Source: an uncultured Rhodospirillales bacterium
GTDB taxonomy: Bacteria; Pseudomonadota; Alphaproteobacteria; ATCC43930; CGMCC-115725
Direction of reading: 5' to 3'
Assembly: GCA_903822185.1 (NCBI GenBank)
Contig: CAIJOA010000039.1
Coordinates: 124,001-188,000, forward strand
Length of the DNA stretch: 64,000 nt
Made by a program: the position numbers and the translations under genes. Every line of letters begins with the position of its first letter. The first letter of the stretch is position 1. The notes beneath the pieces are model-generated. The model ran no database searches. It saw only the letters and a list, made by a program, of their open reading frames with translations, and was not told the origin of the DNA. Positions 8,306 to 17,220 of the stretch are shown one piece after another.

Positions 8306-9277
8306 TTACTGCGCTTCGTATTTGAGCTTGGTGAAGATGTTGCCCCAGTTATCGCGTTCCTGCTGCTCGAACGTGGCGATCGATTCCGGCGTACCGGCGC
8401 CACCGCGGATCGTCGTGCCATAGGACAGCAGCCGCTTGATGTAATCCGGGTCTTTGACCACCGGGTCGATCGCGCGATTTAGCTTTTCGATGATGTCTTT
8501 CGGCGTACCGGTCGGTGCGAAGACGATGGTGAAGCCTTGGACGCGATAGCCGGGCAAGACTTCGCCGATGGCCTGCACATCGTCATGGCCCGGAACGCGC
8601 TGTGGCGAGGTTTCGCCGATGGCGCGCAGTGAGCCGTTATCGAGATACGGCTGCACGGCGTCGAAGGTGGTGAAGACCAGCGGGATGCGGCCGGCAACCG
8701 TGTCCTGCATCATCGAGCCGTAATCCTTGTAGGGGATCGGCTCCATCTTGGTGCCGGCGAGATAATCGAACCAGGGGCCGATCAGGCTGGTGACGCCGAT
8801 CTGGCTATAGCCATAGCTGAGCTTGCCGGGTTCCTTTTTGGCCAGCGCGACGAGTTCGGTAACGTTCTTCGCTTCGACGTTGGGATTGGCGGCGAGGACG
8901 AAGGCGTTCGAATCCGACAGCATCGCCACCGGCACGAAATCCTTTTCCGGATCGTAGGGCAGCGACTTGAACATCCATTTGTCCGTCGCCACGACCGACA
9001 GACCTCCCAGATAGAAGGTGTAACCGTCGGGCGCCGCGTGGGCCGCGCGGCCTGCCGCGATCAAACCGCCGCCGCCGGCGACGTTATCGACGATCACCTG
9101 CTGCTTCAGCGATTGCGACAGCTTGTCGGCGACGATGCGCGCGACGAGATCGGGCTGCGCGCCTGCCGGAACGCCGATGATGAAACGGACCGGCTTGGTC
9201 GGCCAATTGGTGTCGGCCTGCGCCGCGAACGGCGCGAGTAGCGTCAGTCCGACGAGCAAAGACAGAAAGCGACGCAT
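8306..9277 (-). CDS. tctC: TctC/Bug-family periplasmic solute-binding protein
   Basis: A 323-residue Bug-type binding protein with a clear Sec signal peptide (MRRFLSLLVGLTLLAPFAAQA). Family hallmarks are WPTKPVRFIIGVPAGAQPDL, VIVDNVAGGGG, and the C-terminal DIIEKLNRAI segment. It would capture a carboxylate in the periplasm and hand it to TctA/TctB, whose genes end the same operon. It sits directly downstream of the Rieske beta subunit (47-base gap), linking uptake to ring hydroxylation. Confidence 0.93.
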   Translation of the reverse strand: MRRFLSLLVGLTLLAPFAAQADTNWPTKPVRFIIGVPAGAQPDLVARIVADKLSQSLKQQVIVDNVAGGGGLIAAGRAAHAAPDGYTFYLGGLSVVATDKWMFKSLPYDPEKDFVPVAMLSDSNAFVLAANPNVEAKNVTELVALAKKEPGKLSYGYSQIGVTSLIGPWFDYLAGTKMEPIPYKDYGSMMQDTVAGRIPLVFTTFDAVQPYLDNGSLRAIGETSPQRVPGHDDVQAIGEVLPGYRVQGFTIVFAPTGTPKDIIEKLNRAIDPVVKDPDYIKRLLSYGTTIRGGAGTPESIATFEQQERDNWGNIFTKLKYEAQ

Positions 9278-9324
9278 TCGATTCTCCCCAGGACGGCCAC
9301 AACCGGGCCGCCGTCGTTAAATTT

Positions 9325-9831
9325 TTACAGGCAATAAACGTCGATCGGGAACGGGATACGGTCGTTCTCGAGGATGGTCTTCTTCTTGGCGATCAGCCAT
9401 TGGCCGTCGCGTAGACTCAGTTCGTATTCCGCGCGGCCGAAGAACGTGTGGTTCTCGTTCATCAGCGGAAAGTAGGCATGGCAGGCCCAGGACGAGCGCA
9501 GCCGGACGATCGTCGGTTCGGGCGGGGCCAGCGGCAGGATGTTGCTGACGATATGCGTGGTGCGCGGCAGCGGAATCGCGGCCGGCGCGCGGCCCGAGCG
9601 GATACGCACGACACGATCCTCGAGACCGCCACGGCCGCGGAAATACATCAGCGACAATTCGGTCTTGGGGTTCTTGGTGAGCGTGCCTTCCGAGGTGTAG
9701 GTCGGGACCCAGAACTCGCAATCGGTCGGGAACAGCGCGACCCATTCGTCCCAGCGCCGTTCGTCGAGATACATCGCTTCGCGCGACAGCACCGCCGTAC
9801 CGGCGGCGATCAATTCAACAGCCGTGGTCAT
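9325..9831 (-). CDS. Aromatic-ring-hydroxylating dioxygenase beta subunit
   Basis: A 168-residue small subunit of the NTF2-like fold. Typical segments are LDERRWDEWVALFPTDCEFW near the N-terminus and LRDGQWLIAKKKTILEND at the C-terminus. The ATG at 9831 overlaps the alpha-subunit stop by 4 bases, and the upstream in-frame extension lies inside alpha, so this start was chosen. Beta subunits are mostly structural in alpha3beta3 oxygenases. The ferredoxin and reductase needed to supply electrons are not encoded in this operon. Confidence 0.92.
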   Translation of the reverse strand: MTTAVELIAAGTAVLSREAMYLDERRWDEWVALFPTDCEFWVPTYTSEGTLTKNPKTELSLMYFRGRGGLEDRVVRIRSGRAPAAIPLPRTTHIVSNILPLAPPEPTIVRLRSSWACHAYFPLMNENHTFFGRAEYELSLRDGQWLIAKKKTILENDRIPFPIDVYCL

Positions 9832-11171
9832 TCGTAGGCTTTCTTGCCGGCAGCGCCCGCTTCCATCAGCCGGACCCATTCGCGGAACGGCGCATGCGTG
9901 CCGAGTTCCGTATTCTGGGTACGATGGCCTTTGACGCTGGTCAGAGGATGAAGACCGACTTCACGCGCTTCCTCGTTGGCCCCCTGCTCCATGACGCCGA
10001 GGCCGCGCGAATAGCCCTGCAGAAAATCGACGCCGGTTGCGCCGAACCCGACCTGGCAATCGGCGAAGACGGTGATGTCGTCGGGCGTGGCATAGCCGCC
10101 CGGATTGACAAAGTCTTCAAACTGGCGAAGCCGCGTTGCGCGCAGATCGTCTGATTCACCGATCGGGCCGAGCACCATGCTGCGCAATTCCGTCACCCCA
10201 GCCGAGATCGGGCGGAAGGTTCGCAGGATCGGCACGATCTGATCGGCGATCTGCAGATTGGGGAAGAAGACAGCGTTACGCTGCTTCAACATCCACTCGG
10301 CATGGACGGCACCGACGCGGGTTTTGATTTCTTCGATCGTCGCAAAAGTCGGACGGCGTTCCGGTTCGGCGACATCGTGCCATACCGAGGTATGACCGTA
10401 GGGGAACTCATAAGCACCGATCTGGACTTCGTTACGCTTTTGCCAATCGAGCTGCGGCGCGGCGACGTTGCCCTGGCCTTTGCGGCGGCGTTCGGAGATG
10501 GCCATGAAGCTGCCATGCGCCGTATCGACGTGATACGGGTCCTGCCCATTCTCGAGCTGCATCTTCCAATTGCCGCGATAGGTATAGGCGACGCGGCCCG
10601 GAATAGCTTCCATGCCGTTCGGGCCTTGATCCATATGCAGATCGATAAAGAATTTCAGATCGCCGAGATGATCCAGCAACGGCGGCACGTCCGGCGAGAG
10701 GCTGCCGAAGACGAGCCCGCGATAGCTGTCGAGCTTGCCGAGCGGAATGAGATCGTGATTGTCGGCATCGAATGCGGCGGGGTAATCGGCGACTTCGCGC
10801 TGCTTGATGCTGACATTCTTGCCGGTCGGGTCATAGGCCCAGCCGTGATAAAGGCAGACGTGAAACTTCGCGTTGCCCTTCTCGAGCCGGCAGACGGTCG
10901 CGCCCTTGTGGCGACAGGCATTGAGGAACCCGTGAAGCTGTCCCTTGGCGTCGCGCGTCACGACGACCGGCGTGCGGCCGATGAAAGTCGTGATGTAATC
11001 GTTCGCCTTCGGAATCTGCGATTCCAAGGTCAGGAAGTTCCAGGTCCGCTCAAAGATGTATTTCATCTCGAGCTCGAACAGCTCGGGACTGTGATAAACG
11101 TCGCGATGAACGCGGAAGACGCCTTCCTCCGGCCGGTCATCGACATAGAACCGGGCTGGCTGCAGGGCCAT
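9828..11171 (-). CDS. Rieske non-heme iron oxygenase alpha subunit
   Basis: A 447-residue catalytic subunit. The N-terminal Rieske [2Fe-2S] site has CRHKGATV followed by CLYHGW (C-x-H and C-x2-H ligands, about residues 86-110). The mononuclear iron motif is DPYHVDTAH (D-x2-H-x4-H) near residue 212, preceded by the bridging-Asp region. It is the first gene of the minus-strand operon continuing through the beta subunit, TctC, cupins, M24 and TctBA. Enzymes of this type hydroxylate or dealkylate aromatic rings or carboxylates with O2 and NADH. The substrate is not evident. The 170-base gap to the divergent CMD gene should hold promoters for both. Confidence 0.93.
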   Translation of the reverse strand: MALQPARFYVDDRPEEGVFRVHRDVYHSPELFELEMKYIFERTWNFLTLESQIPKANDYITTFIGRTPVVVTRDAKGQLHGFLNACRHKGATVCRLEKGNAKFHVCLYHGWAYDPTGKNVSIKQREVADYPAAFDADNHDLIPLGKLDSYRGLVFGSLSPDVPPLLDHLGDLKFFIDLHMDQGPNGMEAIPGRVAYTYRGNWKMQLENGQDPYHVDTAHGSFMAISERRRKGQGNVAAPQLDWQKRNEVQIGAYEFPYGHTSVWHDVAEPERRPTFATIEEIKTRVGAVHAEWMLKQRNAVFFPNLQIADQIVPILRTFRPISAGVTELRSMVLGPIGESDDLRATRLRQFEDFVNPGGYATPDDITVFADCQVGFGATGVDFLQGYSRGLGVMEQGANEEAREVGLHPLTSVKGHRTQNTELGTHAPFREWVRLMEAGAAGKKAYE

Positions 11172-11340
11172 GCGCGTCTCCTGCCAATAAAATCAAAGAC
11201 TTCTTGATAAACGAGTGGCGAAAAAGCTACCGGTTTGGCCGAGCCGAGTCAATCTTGGCCCCTACCCAAAACGCATTGCCCCATAATAGTTTTCGGTGTA
11301 TTCGCGCGACCGGCACAGCGCTTATGACGGAGAAATAGTC

Positions 11341-11889
11341 GTGGCTCGTTTCCCCTATCTGAACAAGTCGGACCTCGCCCCGGAATATCAGGACAAGATG
11401 CGCGACATCAACCTGATGAAGCTGCTGTTCCACAATCCCGAGCTGGCGATCTCGGCCAACAACAACGCCATGTATATCCGCACCAAGTCGAAGATCGACC
11501 CGCGCCTGCGCGAAATGGCGATCATCCAGGTCGGCTACTGCGCCCGGTCTGTCTATGAATATTCTCACCACGTCAAAATCGGTTTCGACTACGGCGTCAG
11601 CGAGGACGATGTCCGCGCCATCGCCGACGATACCGCCGGCAAGCCGACGAAGCTCGATCCGCTGACCAAAGCGGTGTTGAAGGCAGCCCGGGAATTATCG
11701 CTCGACATCAAATTGTCGGACGAGACATTCGCCGTGCTGAAGCAGCATCTCGACAATGCGCGGCTGCTCGATCTTTTCCTGGCGATCTGCGCCTATAACT
11801 CGACGGTGCGGATGCTCGCAGCGTTGCAGATCGATCTTGAAGATGAATACCAGCCCTATCTCGACAAGTTTCCGTTGCCTAAGGACTAA
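11341..11889 (+). CDS. Carboxymuconolactone decarboxylase (CMD/AhpD)-family protein
   Basis: A 182-residue all-helical CMD-fold protein. Segments such as IDPRLREMAIIQVGYCARSV and YEYSHHVKIGFDYGVSEDDV fit the family's E..R-V/C-x-x-S-x-Y-E-x-x-H-H pattern; only one cysteine (the C of GYCARS) is present in the motif, so AhpD-type disulfide chemistry is unlikely. The GTG at 11341 was chosen because CGGAGA lies 6-12 bases upstream and the protein then begins MARFPYLNKSDLAPEYQ, a usual family start. Divergent from the Rieske operon and 42 bases before an MFS gene. Possibly a lactone decarboxylase or isomerase in ring catabolism; function not certain. Confidence 0.85.
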   Translation: MARFPYLNKSDLAPEYQDKMRDINLMKLLFHNPELAISANNNAMYIRTKSKIDPRLREMAIIQVGYCARSVYEYSHHVKIGFDYGVSEDDVRAIADDTAGKPTKLDPLTKAVLKAARELSLDIKLSDETFAVLKQHLDNARLLDLFLAICAYNSTVRMLAALQIDLEDEYQPYLDKFPLPKD

Positions 11890-11931
11890 GCGCGTTCAGC
11901 GCGCTCAACAAATATATCTCTCGGGGGGACC

Positions 11932-13278
11932 ATGAGTTCAGACACTGCCAATATCGTCGCACGCATCGAGCGCCTGCCCGTCACGGGCTGGCACGTCAAA
12001 GCGCGCATCATCGTCGGCTTCGCCACTTTCTTCGACGCCTATGACGCGCTGACCATCGCCTATGTTCTGCCGGTGCTGATCGGCATGTGGCATATCGAGC
12101 AGAGTCAGGTCGGCGTCTTGATCGGCGCGGGCAATTTCGGTCAGTTGATCGGCGCCTTATGCTTCGGCTGGCTTGCCGACCGCATCGGCCGGTTGCGCGC
12201 CCTGACCTTGGGTATCGCGCTCTTCTCATTGGGCAGCCTCGCCTGCATCTTCGCCACCGACTTCAACACGCTGTTCACGCTGCGCACGCTCGAAGGCATC
12301 GGCCTCGGCGGCGAGGTGCCTGTCGCGGCCGCCTATATCGGCGAGATGGCGAAGGCAAAGGGCCGCGGCGTCTTCTTCCTGCTCTATGAGGGCATCTTCG
12401 GCGTCGGACTCTTCTTCGCCGCGCTGGCCGGTTTCTGGATGGTGCCACGCTTTGGCTGGCAGTCGATGTTCATCCTCGGCGCCGTGCCGGCGGTGATGGT
12501 CCTGTTCCTGCGACGGATGCTGCCGGAATCGGCACGCTGGCTTGCCGATAAGGGCCGGCTGGCCGAGGCCGAGGAGGTCGTCACTTTCCTCGAAAAAGAT
12601 ACCGAGCAGCGCGGCGTCGCCCTTCCGCCGGTGCAGCCGATCCCGGTCGTCGCCCGCGAGAAGGCCCCCTGGTCGGAACTGTTCTCGCCGATGTACCGCA
12701 AGCGGACGCTGGTCGTGTGGATGTTGTGGTTCTGCTCGTATTTCATCAGCTACGGCATCTCGACCTGGTCACCGACGCTCTACCGCACCGTCTTCAAGCT
12801 CGACCTCGCCACCTCCCTCGGTTACAGCCTCATCACCGTCGGATGCGGCCTCGTCGGCACGATCGGCGTCGCCTTCGTCGTCGATTTCACCGGCCGCCGC
12901 CTGTGGTTCGTCATCGCCTATATCGGCTCGGCGGTTCCGCTATCGATCCTCTGGTACACCGGCGCGAGCACCGCCGAGACGGTCTTGCTCTGGGCATCGG
13001 TCGCGTACTTCTTCACCGGGTCCAATTCGAACCTCTGCTATCTCTACACGGCGGAACTTTACCCGACCCGGCTGCGCGCGCGCGGCACGGCGACAGCGAC
13101 AGCCTGGCTGCGCCTTGGTTCGACCATCGGTCCGGGGACCGTCGGCTTCATCATCGGCGGCTACGGCCTCAACGCCGTCTTCGGCATGTTCGCCGTTGTC
13201 GCCCTGATCGGCGCCGTGGTTGCAGCGACCATGGCGATCGAAACCAAAGAGCGCGTGCTGGAAGAAGTATCGCCGTAA
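11932..13278 (+). CDS. MFS transporter, AAHS/sugar-porter-like
   Basis: A 448-residue permease with 12 predicted helices. Visible are FFDAYDALTIAYVLPVL (helix 1 with the DxxD-type motif), motif A GWLADRIGRLR, RTLEGIGLGGEVPVAAAYIG (the RxxxGxGxGGE motif of aromatic-acid and metabolite:H+ symporters) and LYPTRLRARGTA near helix 10-11. A GGGGGGA ribosome site precedes the ATG. It follows the CMD-family gene by 42 bases and likely forms a two-gene operon with it. It probably imports an organic or aromatic acid. Confidence 0.92.
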   Translation: MSSDTANIVARIERLPVTGWHVKARIIVGFATFFDAYDALTIAYVLPVLIGMWHIEQSQVGVLIGAGNFGQLIGALCFGWLADRIGRLRALTLGIALFSLGSLACIFATDFNTLFTLRTLEGIGLGGEVPVAAAYIGEMAKAKGRGVFFLLYEGIFGVGLFFAALAGFWMVPRFGWQSMFILGAVPAVMVLFLRRMLPESARWLADKGRLAEAEEVVTFLEKDTEQRGVALPPVQPIPVVAREKAPWSELFSPMYRKRTLVVWMLWFCSYFISYGISTWSPTLYRTVFKLDLATSLGYSLITVGCGLVGTIGVAFVVDFTGRRLWFVIAYIGSAVPLSILWYTGASTAETVLLWASVAYFFTGSNSNLCYLYTAELYPTRLRARGTATATAWLRLGSTIGPGTVGFIIGGYGLNAVFGMFAVVALIGAVVAATMAIETKERVLEEVSP

Positions 13279-13292
13279 CACCACACACTTAG

Positions 13293-13433
13293 CCCTCTCC
13301 GCCCGCTTGCGGGGGGAGAGGATTGGGTGAGGTGGGTTTTCGAACAAATGAGATCTCGCGGGTGAGGCACACCTCACCCTTCCCGTCGCCAACGCGACGG
13401 GCCCCTTCCCTCTCCCCGCAAGCGCGGAGAGGG
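13293..13433. repeat. Composite palindromic intergenic repeat
   Basis: The gap between two convergent genes is almost entirely palindromic. The left part has CCCTCTCCGCCCGCTTGCGG and GGTGAGG; the right part has CCTCACCC, a CCCGTCGC-CAAC-GCGACGGG hairpin and CTCTCCCCGCAAGCGCGGAG. A related element with the same CCTCACC, N-GTCGC and CTCTCCC blocks lies at 41318-41444. It is a dispersed repeat family rather than a unique regulatory site. Confidence 0.75.
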
Positions 13434-13439
13434 ATTTTT
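13408..13439 (+). terminator. Candidate intrinsic terminator for the CMD-MFS operon
   Basis: The hairpin CCCTCTCCCCGC-AA-GCGCGGAGAGGG is followed by ATTTTTA. The stem is long and GC-rich, and the T-run overlaps the stop of the convergent enoyl-CoA hydratase gene. It lies 130 bases after the MFS stop. Confidence 0.5.
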
Positions 13440-14238
13440 ATTGCGGATACCAGTTCGGTTTGCGTTTCTCGAGAAAGCTGGCGACGCCCTCGCGGGCTTC
13501 GTCGGTTTCCAACATGCCGCGCGACGTCAGTTCCAGATCCTTCAGCACCGCGTCGGTGATTGGCGGCGTAGCGAGGCGCGCGGCGGTTTCTTTGAGCCCC
13601 GCGATGGCGCCGGGCGCACTGATCAGAAACGCTTCGATGATCTTCGCCAACTCTGCATCGCATTGATCGGCCGTCACGGTTTGATGCAACAAACCGAGAC
13701 GCAATGCCTCCGCCGCCGAGAAGCGTTCGCCTGACAGGCCGTAACGGCGGAAGGCACGATATTCCATCGCGCGCAAGAAGATCGGCACCAGCGGCCCCGG
13801 CATCAGGCCGATACGCACTTCGGGGATCGAGAAGAAAGCATCGTCCATCGCCAGCGCGACATCGCAGCAAAGTGGCAGCGCCAACCCGCCCCCGACCGCT
13901 GCACCGTGAACGATAGCGATCGTTGGCTTCGGCAGCCGGTCCAGTGCCAACAGCGTCTCGATCAGTTTCGGCGGCGGCGGCGTGTTGGGATCTTTCGGAC
14001 CTTGATTGCTGCGATGCCAGGCGATATCGGCGCCGACACAGAAATGCTTGCCGCTGCCGCGTAACAGGACAACGCGCACGACGGGATCGGCGCCGAGTTC
14101 CGCGAACTGCGCTGACAGTTCGCGCAACATCACATCATCATAGGCGTTGCCGCGATCGGGACGGTTGAGGGTGATGGTCGCGACACCCCGCGCACCGCGC
14201 TCGACCGCGATCCGCGTCAAACTCAAGTCGCGCTCCAT
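13438..14238 (-). CDS. Enoyl-CoA hydratase/isomerase family protein
   Basis: A 266-residue crotonase-fold enzyme. Typical features: ITLNRPDRGNAYDD, the oxyanion-hole segment GSGKHFCVGADI and the second segment IVHGAAVGGGLALPLCCDVA with DDAFFSIPEVRIGLMPG. The glutamate of PEVRIG occupies one of the hydratase acid/base positions, while the position just after GAAVGGG carries Leu, so hydratase versus isomerase or lyase activity cannot be settled. It overlaps the ligase stop by 16 bases and is the last gene of a five-gene minus-strand operon with two acyl-CoA dehydrogenases and a CoA ligase, giving a short beta-oxidation-like route. Confidence 0.9.
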   Translation of the reverse strand: MERDLSLTRIAVERGARGVATITLNRPDRGNAYDDVMLRELSAQFAELGADPVVRVVLLRGSGKHFCVGADIAWHRSNQGPKDPNTPPPPKLIETLLALDRLPKPTIAIVHGAAVGGGLALPLCCDVALAMDDAFFSIPEVRIGLMPGPLVPIFLRAMEYRAFRRYGLSGERFSAAEALRLGLLHQTVTADQCDAELAKIIEAFLISAPGAIAGLKETAARLATPPITDAVLKDLELTSRGMLETDEAREGVASFLEKRKPNWYPQ

Positions 14239-16100
14239 TCGATGCGGTACTGCATCGTATAAGCCTTCATTACATCGCGGATTTTCGCTTCGACAGCCGG
14301 ATCGGCCTTTCCGGTAATGCGGATCATCGCGAGATTGCCGTGAGTCTTGTCGGGCTGCACCGACACGCCGATCTCGACATTGCCGCCCAGCGCCGCGCCC
14401 AGCACGGATCGGAACGTCCGTGACGCCGCGTCATGGCGAAGCTGCGGCTTCGCGGGCTTGCCGATATCGGTCAGCGGCAGTGGATCGACGATATAGATTT
14501 CGTCCGGCGTTCCCGCGCGTTCGGTAATGTGTTCGCGCACGAACGCTTTCAGTTCGGCCGCGGTGACTTTTGCGTTCTTCACGAGTTGGACATAAGCCAC
14601 CGGCAATTCGCCGGCATAGGCATCGGGTTTGCCGACGGCGGCGCAGAGTACGACTTCGGGATGGCGGCGCAGCACGTCTTCGATCAAGCCGGCATCGATG
14701 TTGTGTCCGCCGCGAATGATGATGTCCTTCACCCGCCCGGTGAGCCAGAGATAGCCATCCTTGTCGAAACGCCCCAGATCGCCGGAGACGAACCAACCAT
14801 CGGCAGTGAAAAGGCCGCGATTGAACTGTTCATCGACATAGCCCGGCGTCACACCCGGGCCTTTGATCATCAGAAGGCCGATCTCGTCGGTGGCGCAATC
14901 GCGTTCGGCCTCGCCTTTATCGTTCAGTTTGACGATGCGGATGTTCGTGTAGGGAATGCGGATGCCCGCCGATCCGTATCGCGGCTCGCCGTCGCGCGGG
15001 GCCTGGGTGACGTTGGCGGTATATTCGGTCGCGCCGTAGGTCAGAAGGCAGCGGACGCCGGTGATCTTCTCGATCTCGCGCGCGACCTCGATCGGCATGC
15101 CCGTCGAGCCGGTCGGCATGTAGGGACGCAGCGACGAGATGTTTTCGGTCGTCGGCGGATTCTTCGCCAGCACAGACAAGGTCGTCGGCACGCCCGCCAG
15201 CACGGTGACGCCGCAGCGTTCGACGAATTTCCAGTAATTGCCGATGAAGTCCTTGTTGCGCGCGCCAAGCGCCGTCGGCATGACGACGCGCATGCCATCG
15301 GCCATCGCCGTGACACAGCGATTATAAAAACCGGCGACATGAAACATCGGATAGTCGGCGAAAATCACGTCTTCCGGCTGATGCGCCATGATGTAATTGC
15401 TGACCCAGATTTTATAGGACAGCCCGCGATGGGTGATCTTCACCAACTTGGGTGAATCGGTCGTGCCGCCGGAATGGATATAGGCGGCGAGATCGTCGGG
15501 AGCGGCCTTGCGTTCGAAGAGTAAACGATCGGCCGGCTGCGTCGCCATCTGCCGCTCGAAATCGGATGACTCGATGCGCGCACCGCCCGGTCCCGGCACG
15601 GTCAAGACATGCACAGACGGCCCCAGTTCACCGGCAATGGCGCTGAAATTTTCCCAAATTTCGAAACCCGGCGTTGGGCCTTGGACGACGACGACTTTCG
15701 CTTTGGACGCGCGGATCAGTTCCAGAATCTGCGGCGGCTTCAGCATCCAGTTGAGGCAGCAGGCAACGCCCGTCGCGATGCCGCCAAGGACGGTGACATA
15801 AAGCAGCGGCAGGGTCTGGGTGATGCAGATGACCGCATCATCCTTGGCCACGCCCAGCGAATGAAAAAGATTCGCCGCCTGAGTGACCTGCCCATGCAGC
15901 GCAGCGAAGGTGATACGTTGCGGCGTCGAGGTGGGATCGGCCTTCTCGAAATATTCGAGCGCGACCTTCGACGGATCGAGTGTCAGTCCGCGCCGGACCC
16001 AATCATTCACATCCCAACTGAGCATGCGTTCGTCGAGGGGCACGCGCTCGACAGCTTCGACATCGGCCAGGTTGCGCAACGGCGGAAAATCGATGGCCAT
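14223..16100 (-). CDS. AMP-dependent synthetase/acyl-CoA ligase
   Basis: A 625-residue adenylate-forming enzyme. The P-loop AYIHSGGTTDSPKLVKITH, LLTYGATEY (A5-type), GWFVSGDLGRFDKDGYLW and the RVKDIIIRGGHNID hinge are all visible, so both domains are present. It activates a carboxylic acid to its CoA thioester. About 90 residues follow the usual C-terminal lysine region (PLTDIGKPAKPQL), an extension beyond the ordinary 520-550 residue length. The ATG at 16100 has GGAAGAGG upstream and lies 2 bases after the acyl-CoA dehydrogenase stop. Its context points to CoA activation of an imported acid as the first committed step of this cluster. Confidence 0.92.
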   Translation of the reverse strand: MAIDFPPLRNLADVEAVERVPLDERMLSWDVNDWVRRGLTLDPSKVALEYFEKADPTSTPQRITFAALHGQVTQAANLFHSLGVAKDDAVICITQTLPLLYVTVLGGIATGVACCLNWMLKPPQILELIRASKAKVVVVQGPTPGFEIWENFSAIAGELGPSVHVLTVPGPGGARIESSDFERQMATQPADRLLFERKAAPDDLAAYIHSGGTTDSPKLVKITHRGLSYKIWVSNYIMAHQPEDVIFADYPMFHVAGFYNRCVTAMADGMRVVMPTALGARNKDFIGNYWKFVERCGVTVLAGVPTTLSVLAKNPPTTENISSLRPYMPTGSTGMPIEVAREIEKITGVRCLLTYGATEYTANVTQAPRDGEPRYGSAGIRIPYTNIRIVKLNDKGEAERDCATDEIGLLMIKGPGVTPGYVDEQFNRGLFTADGWFVSGDLGRFDKDGYLWLTGRVKDIIIRGGHNIDAGLIEDVLRRHPEVVLCAAVGKPDAYAGELPVAYVQLVKNAKVTAAELKAFVREHITERAGTPDEIYIVDPLPLTDIGKPAKPQLRHDAASRTFRSVLGAALGGNVEIGVSVQPDKTHGNLAMIRITGKADPAVEAKIRDVMKAYTMQYRIEWSAT

Positions 16101-16102
16101 CG

Positions 16103-17212
16103 TCACGCCTCTTCCATCGTCAGCCGCGCGAAGCGGTCGGATTGGGTCAGTTCGTTGCCGTAGCGCGCGCCCAGCACCAGCGCATGTTTCCACAGGATGC
16201 CGATATCGTGTTCGTCGGTGTAACCGATCGCACCATGAAGCTGCAGTCCGGTACGCAGCATTTCGGTCGAGACACGCGCGTTGCGGGCCTTCGCGCCCGC
16301 GATCATCGCCGGTGCTGCGCCGCCGTCGCTCCAGACCGAACAGATCCGATGCAGCAGCGAGCGGTTCACTTCGAGATCGACATAATTATCGACCAGCCGA
16401 TGCTGCAACGCTTGGAAGCTGCCCAGCGGATGGCCGAACTGTTTGCGCGTGCGCACATGCTCCAATGTCATGGTCATCGCAGACTCGCAGATGCCGAGGA
16501 GTTGTACCGACGTGCCCAGCGCCAGCAGATCGGCAACCGCCGACGCGCGGTCCAGCGCATCATCGCCTTTGGCGACAACCGCATCCGGCGCGATCGAAAA
16601 ATTCGTCAGGGTGACGCTGCCCGATGCCGAGCCATCGACGTTGCGCGCCGCGGAAACAGCGCAACCCGGCGCTTTGCCATCGACGACACACAACATCGTC
16701 TCACCCGACGTCGCGACCTCGATGAGGAAGCCATCGGCCGACGCCGCGAAGGGCACGAACGGAACCGTGCCTTTAGCGACTAACTTGCCATCCTCGACAT
16801 GACCGATGAAGCCCTGCGTGGCATTGCGGAAGTTACAGCCGTCGCCTTGCAGCGCCGGCACAATCAAGCTTTTGCCATCGAGAAGACGGCTCAAGGCCGG
16901 ATCGGTATTGTCGGAACGCGCCAGCGCCCAGGCTACCGCCGCGCTTTCAAGCAACGGCGCTATCACGGCATAACGGCCCATCGGTTCCAACAGCAGATAG
17001 AGTTCACTCGCGCCGAGCCCCAGTCCGCCGCGTTCCTCCGGCACCATCGTCGCCAGCCATCCGGCCTCGCGCATCGCATCGAGGGCGTCACGGTCCAGTT
17101 CCTGTCCACTGTCGCGCAACGAACGCGCCCGCTTGGCACCGCCCTTTTCAGCGCAGAGCCGCATCGCGCTATCGCGAAGCTGCTTCTGCTCGTCGTTCAG
17201 AAGTTCATCCAT
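16103..17212 (-). CDS. Acyl-CoA dehydrogenase, heteromeric-type subunit
   Basis: A 369-residue flavoprotein-family protein with the helical N-domain (DELLNDEQKQLRDSAMRL), middle beta domain and C-domain. The ending segment LHGAIGYTDEHDIGILWKHA is typical of the subunit that partners a second acyl-CoA dehydrogenase in heterotetramers (as in steroid-degrading FadE pairs). It lies 8 bases after the other dehydrogenase gene. Together the pair probably makes one alpha2beta2 enzyme acting on a bulky or cyclic acyl-CoA. The partner relationship is inferred from order and family habits. Confidence 0.9.
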   Translation of the reverse strand: MDELLNDEQKQLRDSAMRLCAEKGGAKRARSLRDSGQELDRDALDAMREAGWLATMVPEERGGLGLGASELYLLLEPMGRYAVIAPLLESAAVAWALARSDNTDPALSRLLDGKSLIVPALQGDGCNFRNATQGFIGHVEDGKLVAKGTVPFVPFAASADGFLIEVATSGETMLCVVDGKAPGCAVSAARNVDGSASGSVTLTNFSIAPDAVVAKGDDALDRASAVADLLALGTSVQLLGICESAMTMTLEHVRTRKQFGHPLGSFQALQHRLVDNYVDLEVNRSLLHRICSVWSDGGAAPAMIAGAKARNARVSTEMLRTGLQLHGAIGYTDEHDIGILWKHALVLGARYGNELTQSDRFARLTMEEA

Positions 17213-17220
17213 GGATCGAC

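Noticed and set aside
13293-13433. CRISPR-like array
   Set aside because: Palindromic blocks are not regularly spaced direct repeats with unique spacers and no cas genes are present.
14433-15455. Long open frame (340 codons) opposite the CoA ligase
   Set aside because: It is an antisense frame produced by high GC at third positions of the well-supported ligase; its sequence has no family features.
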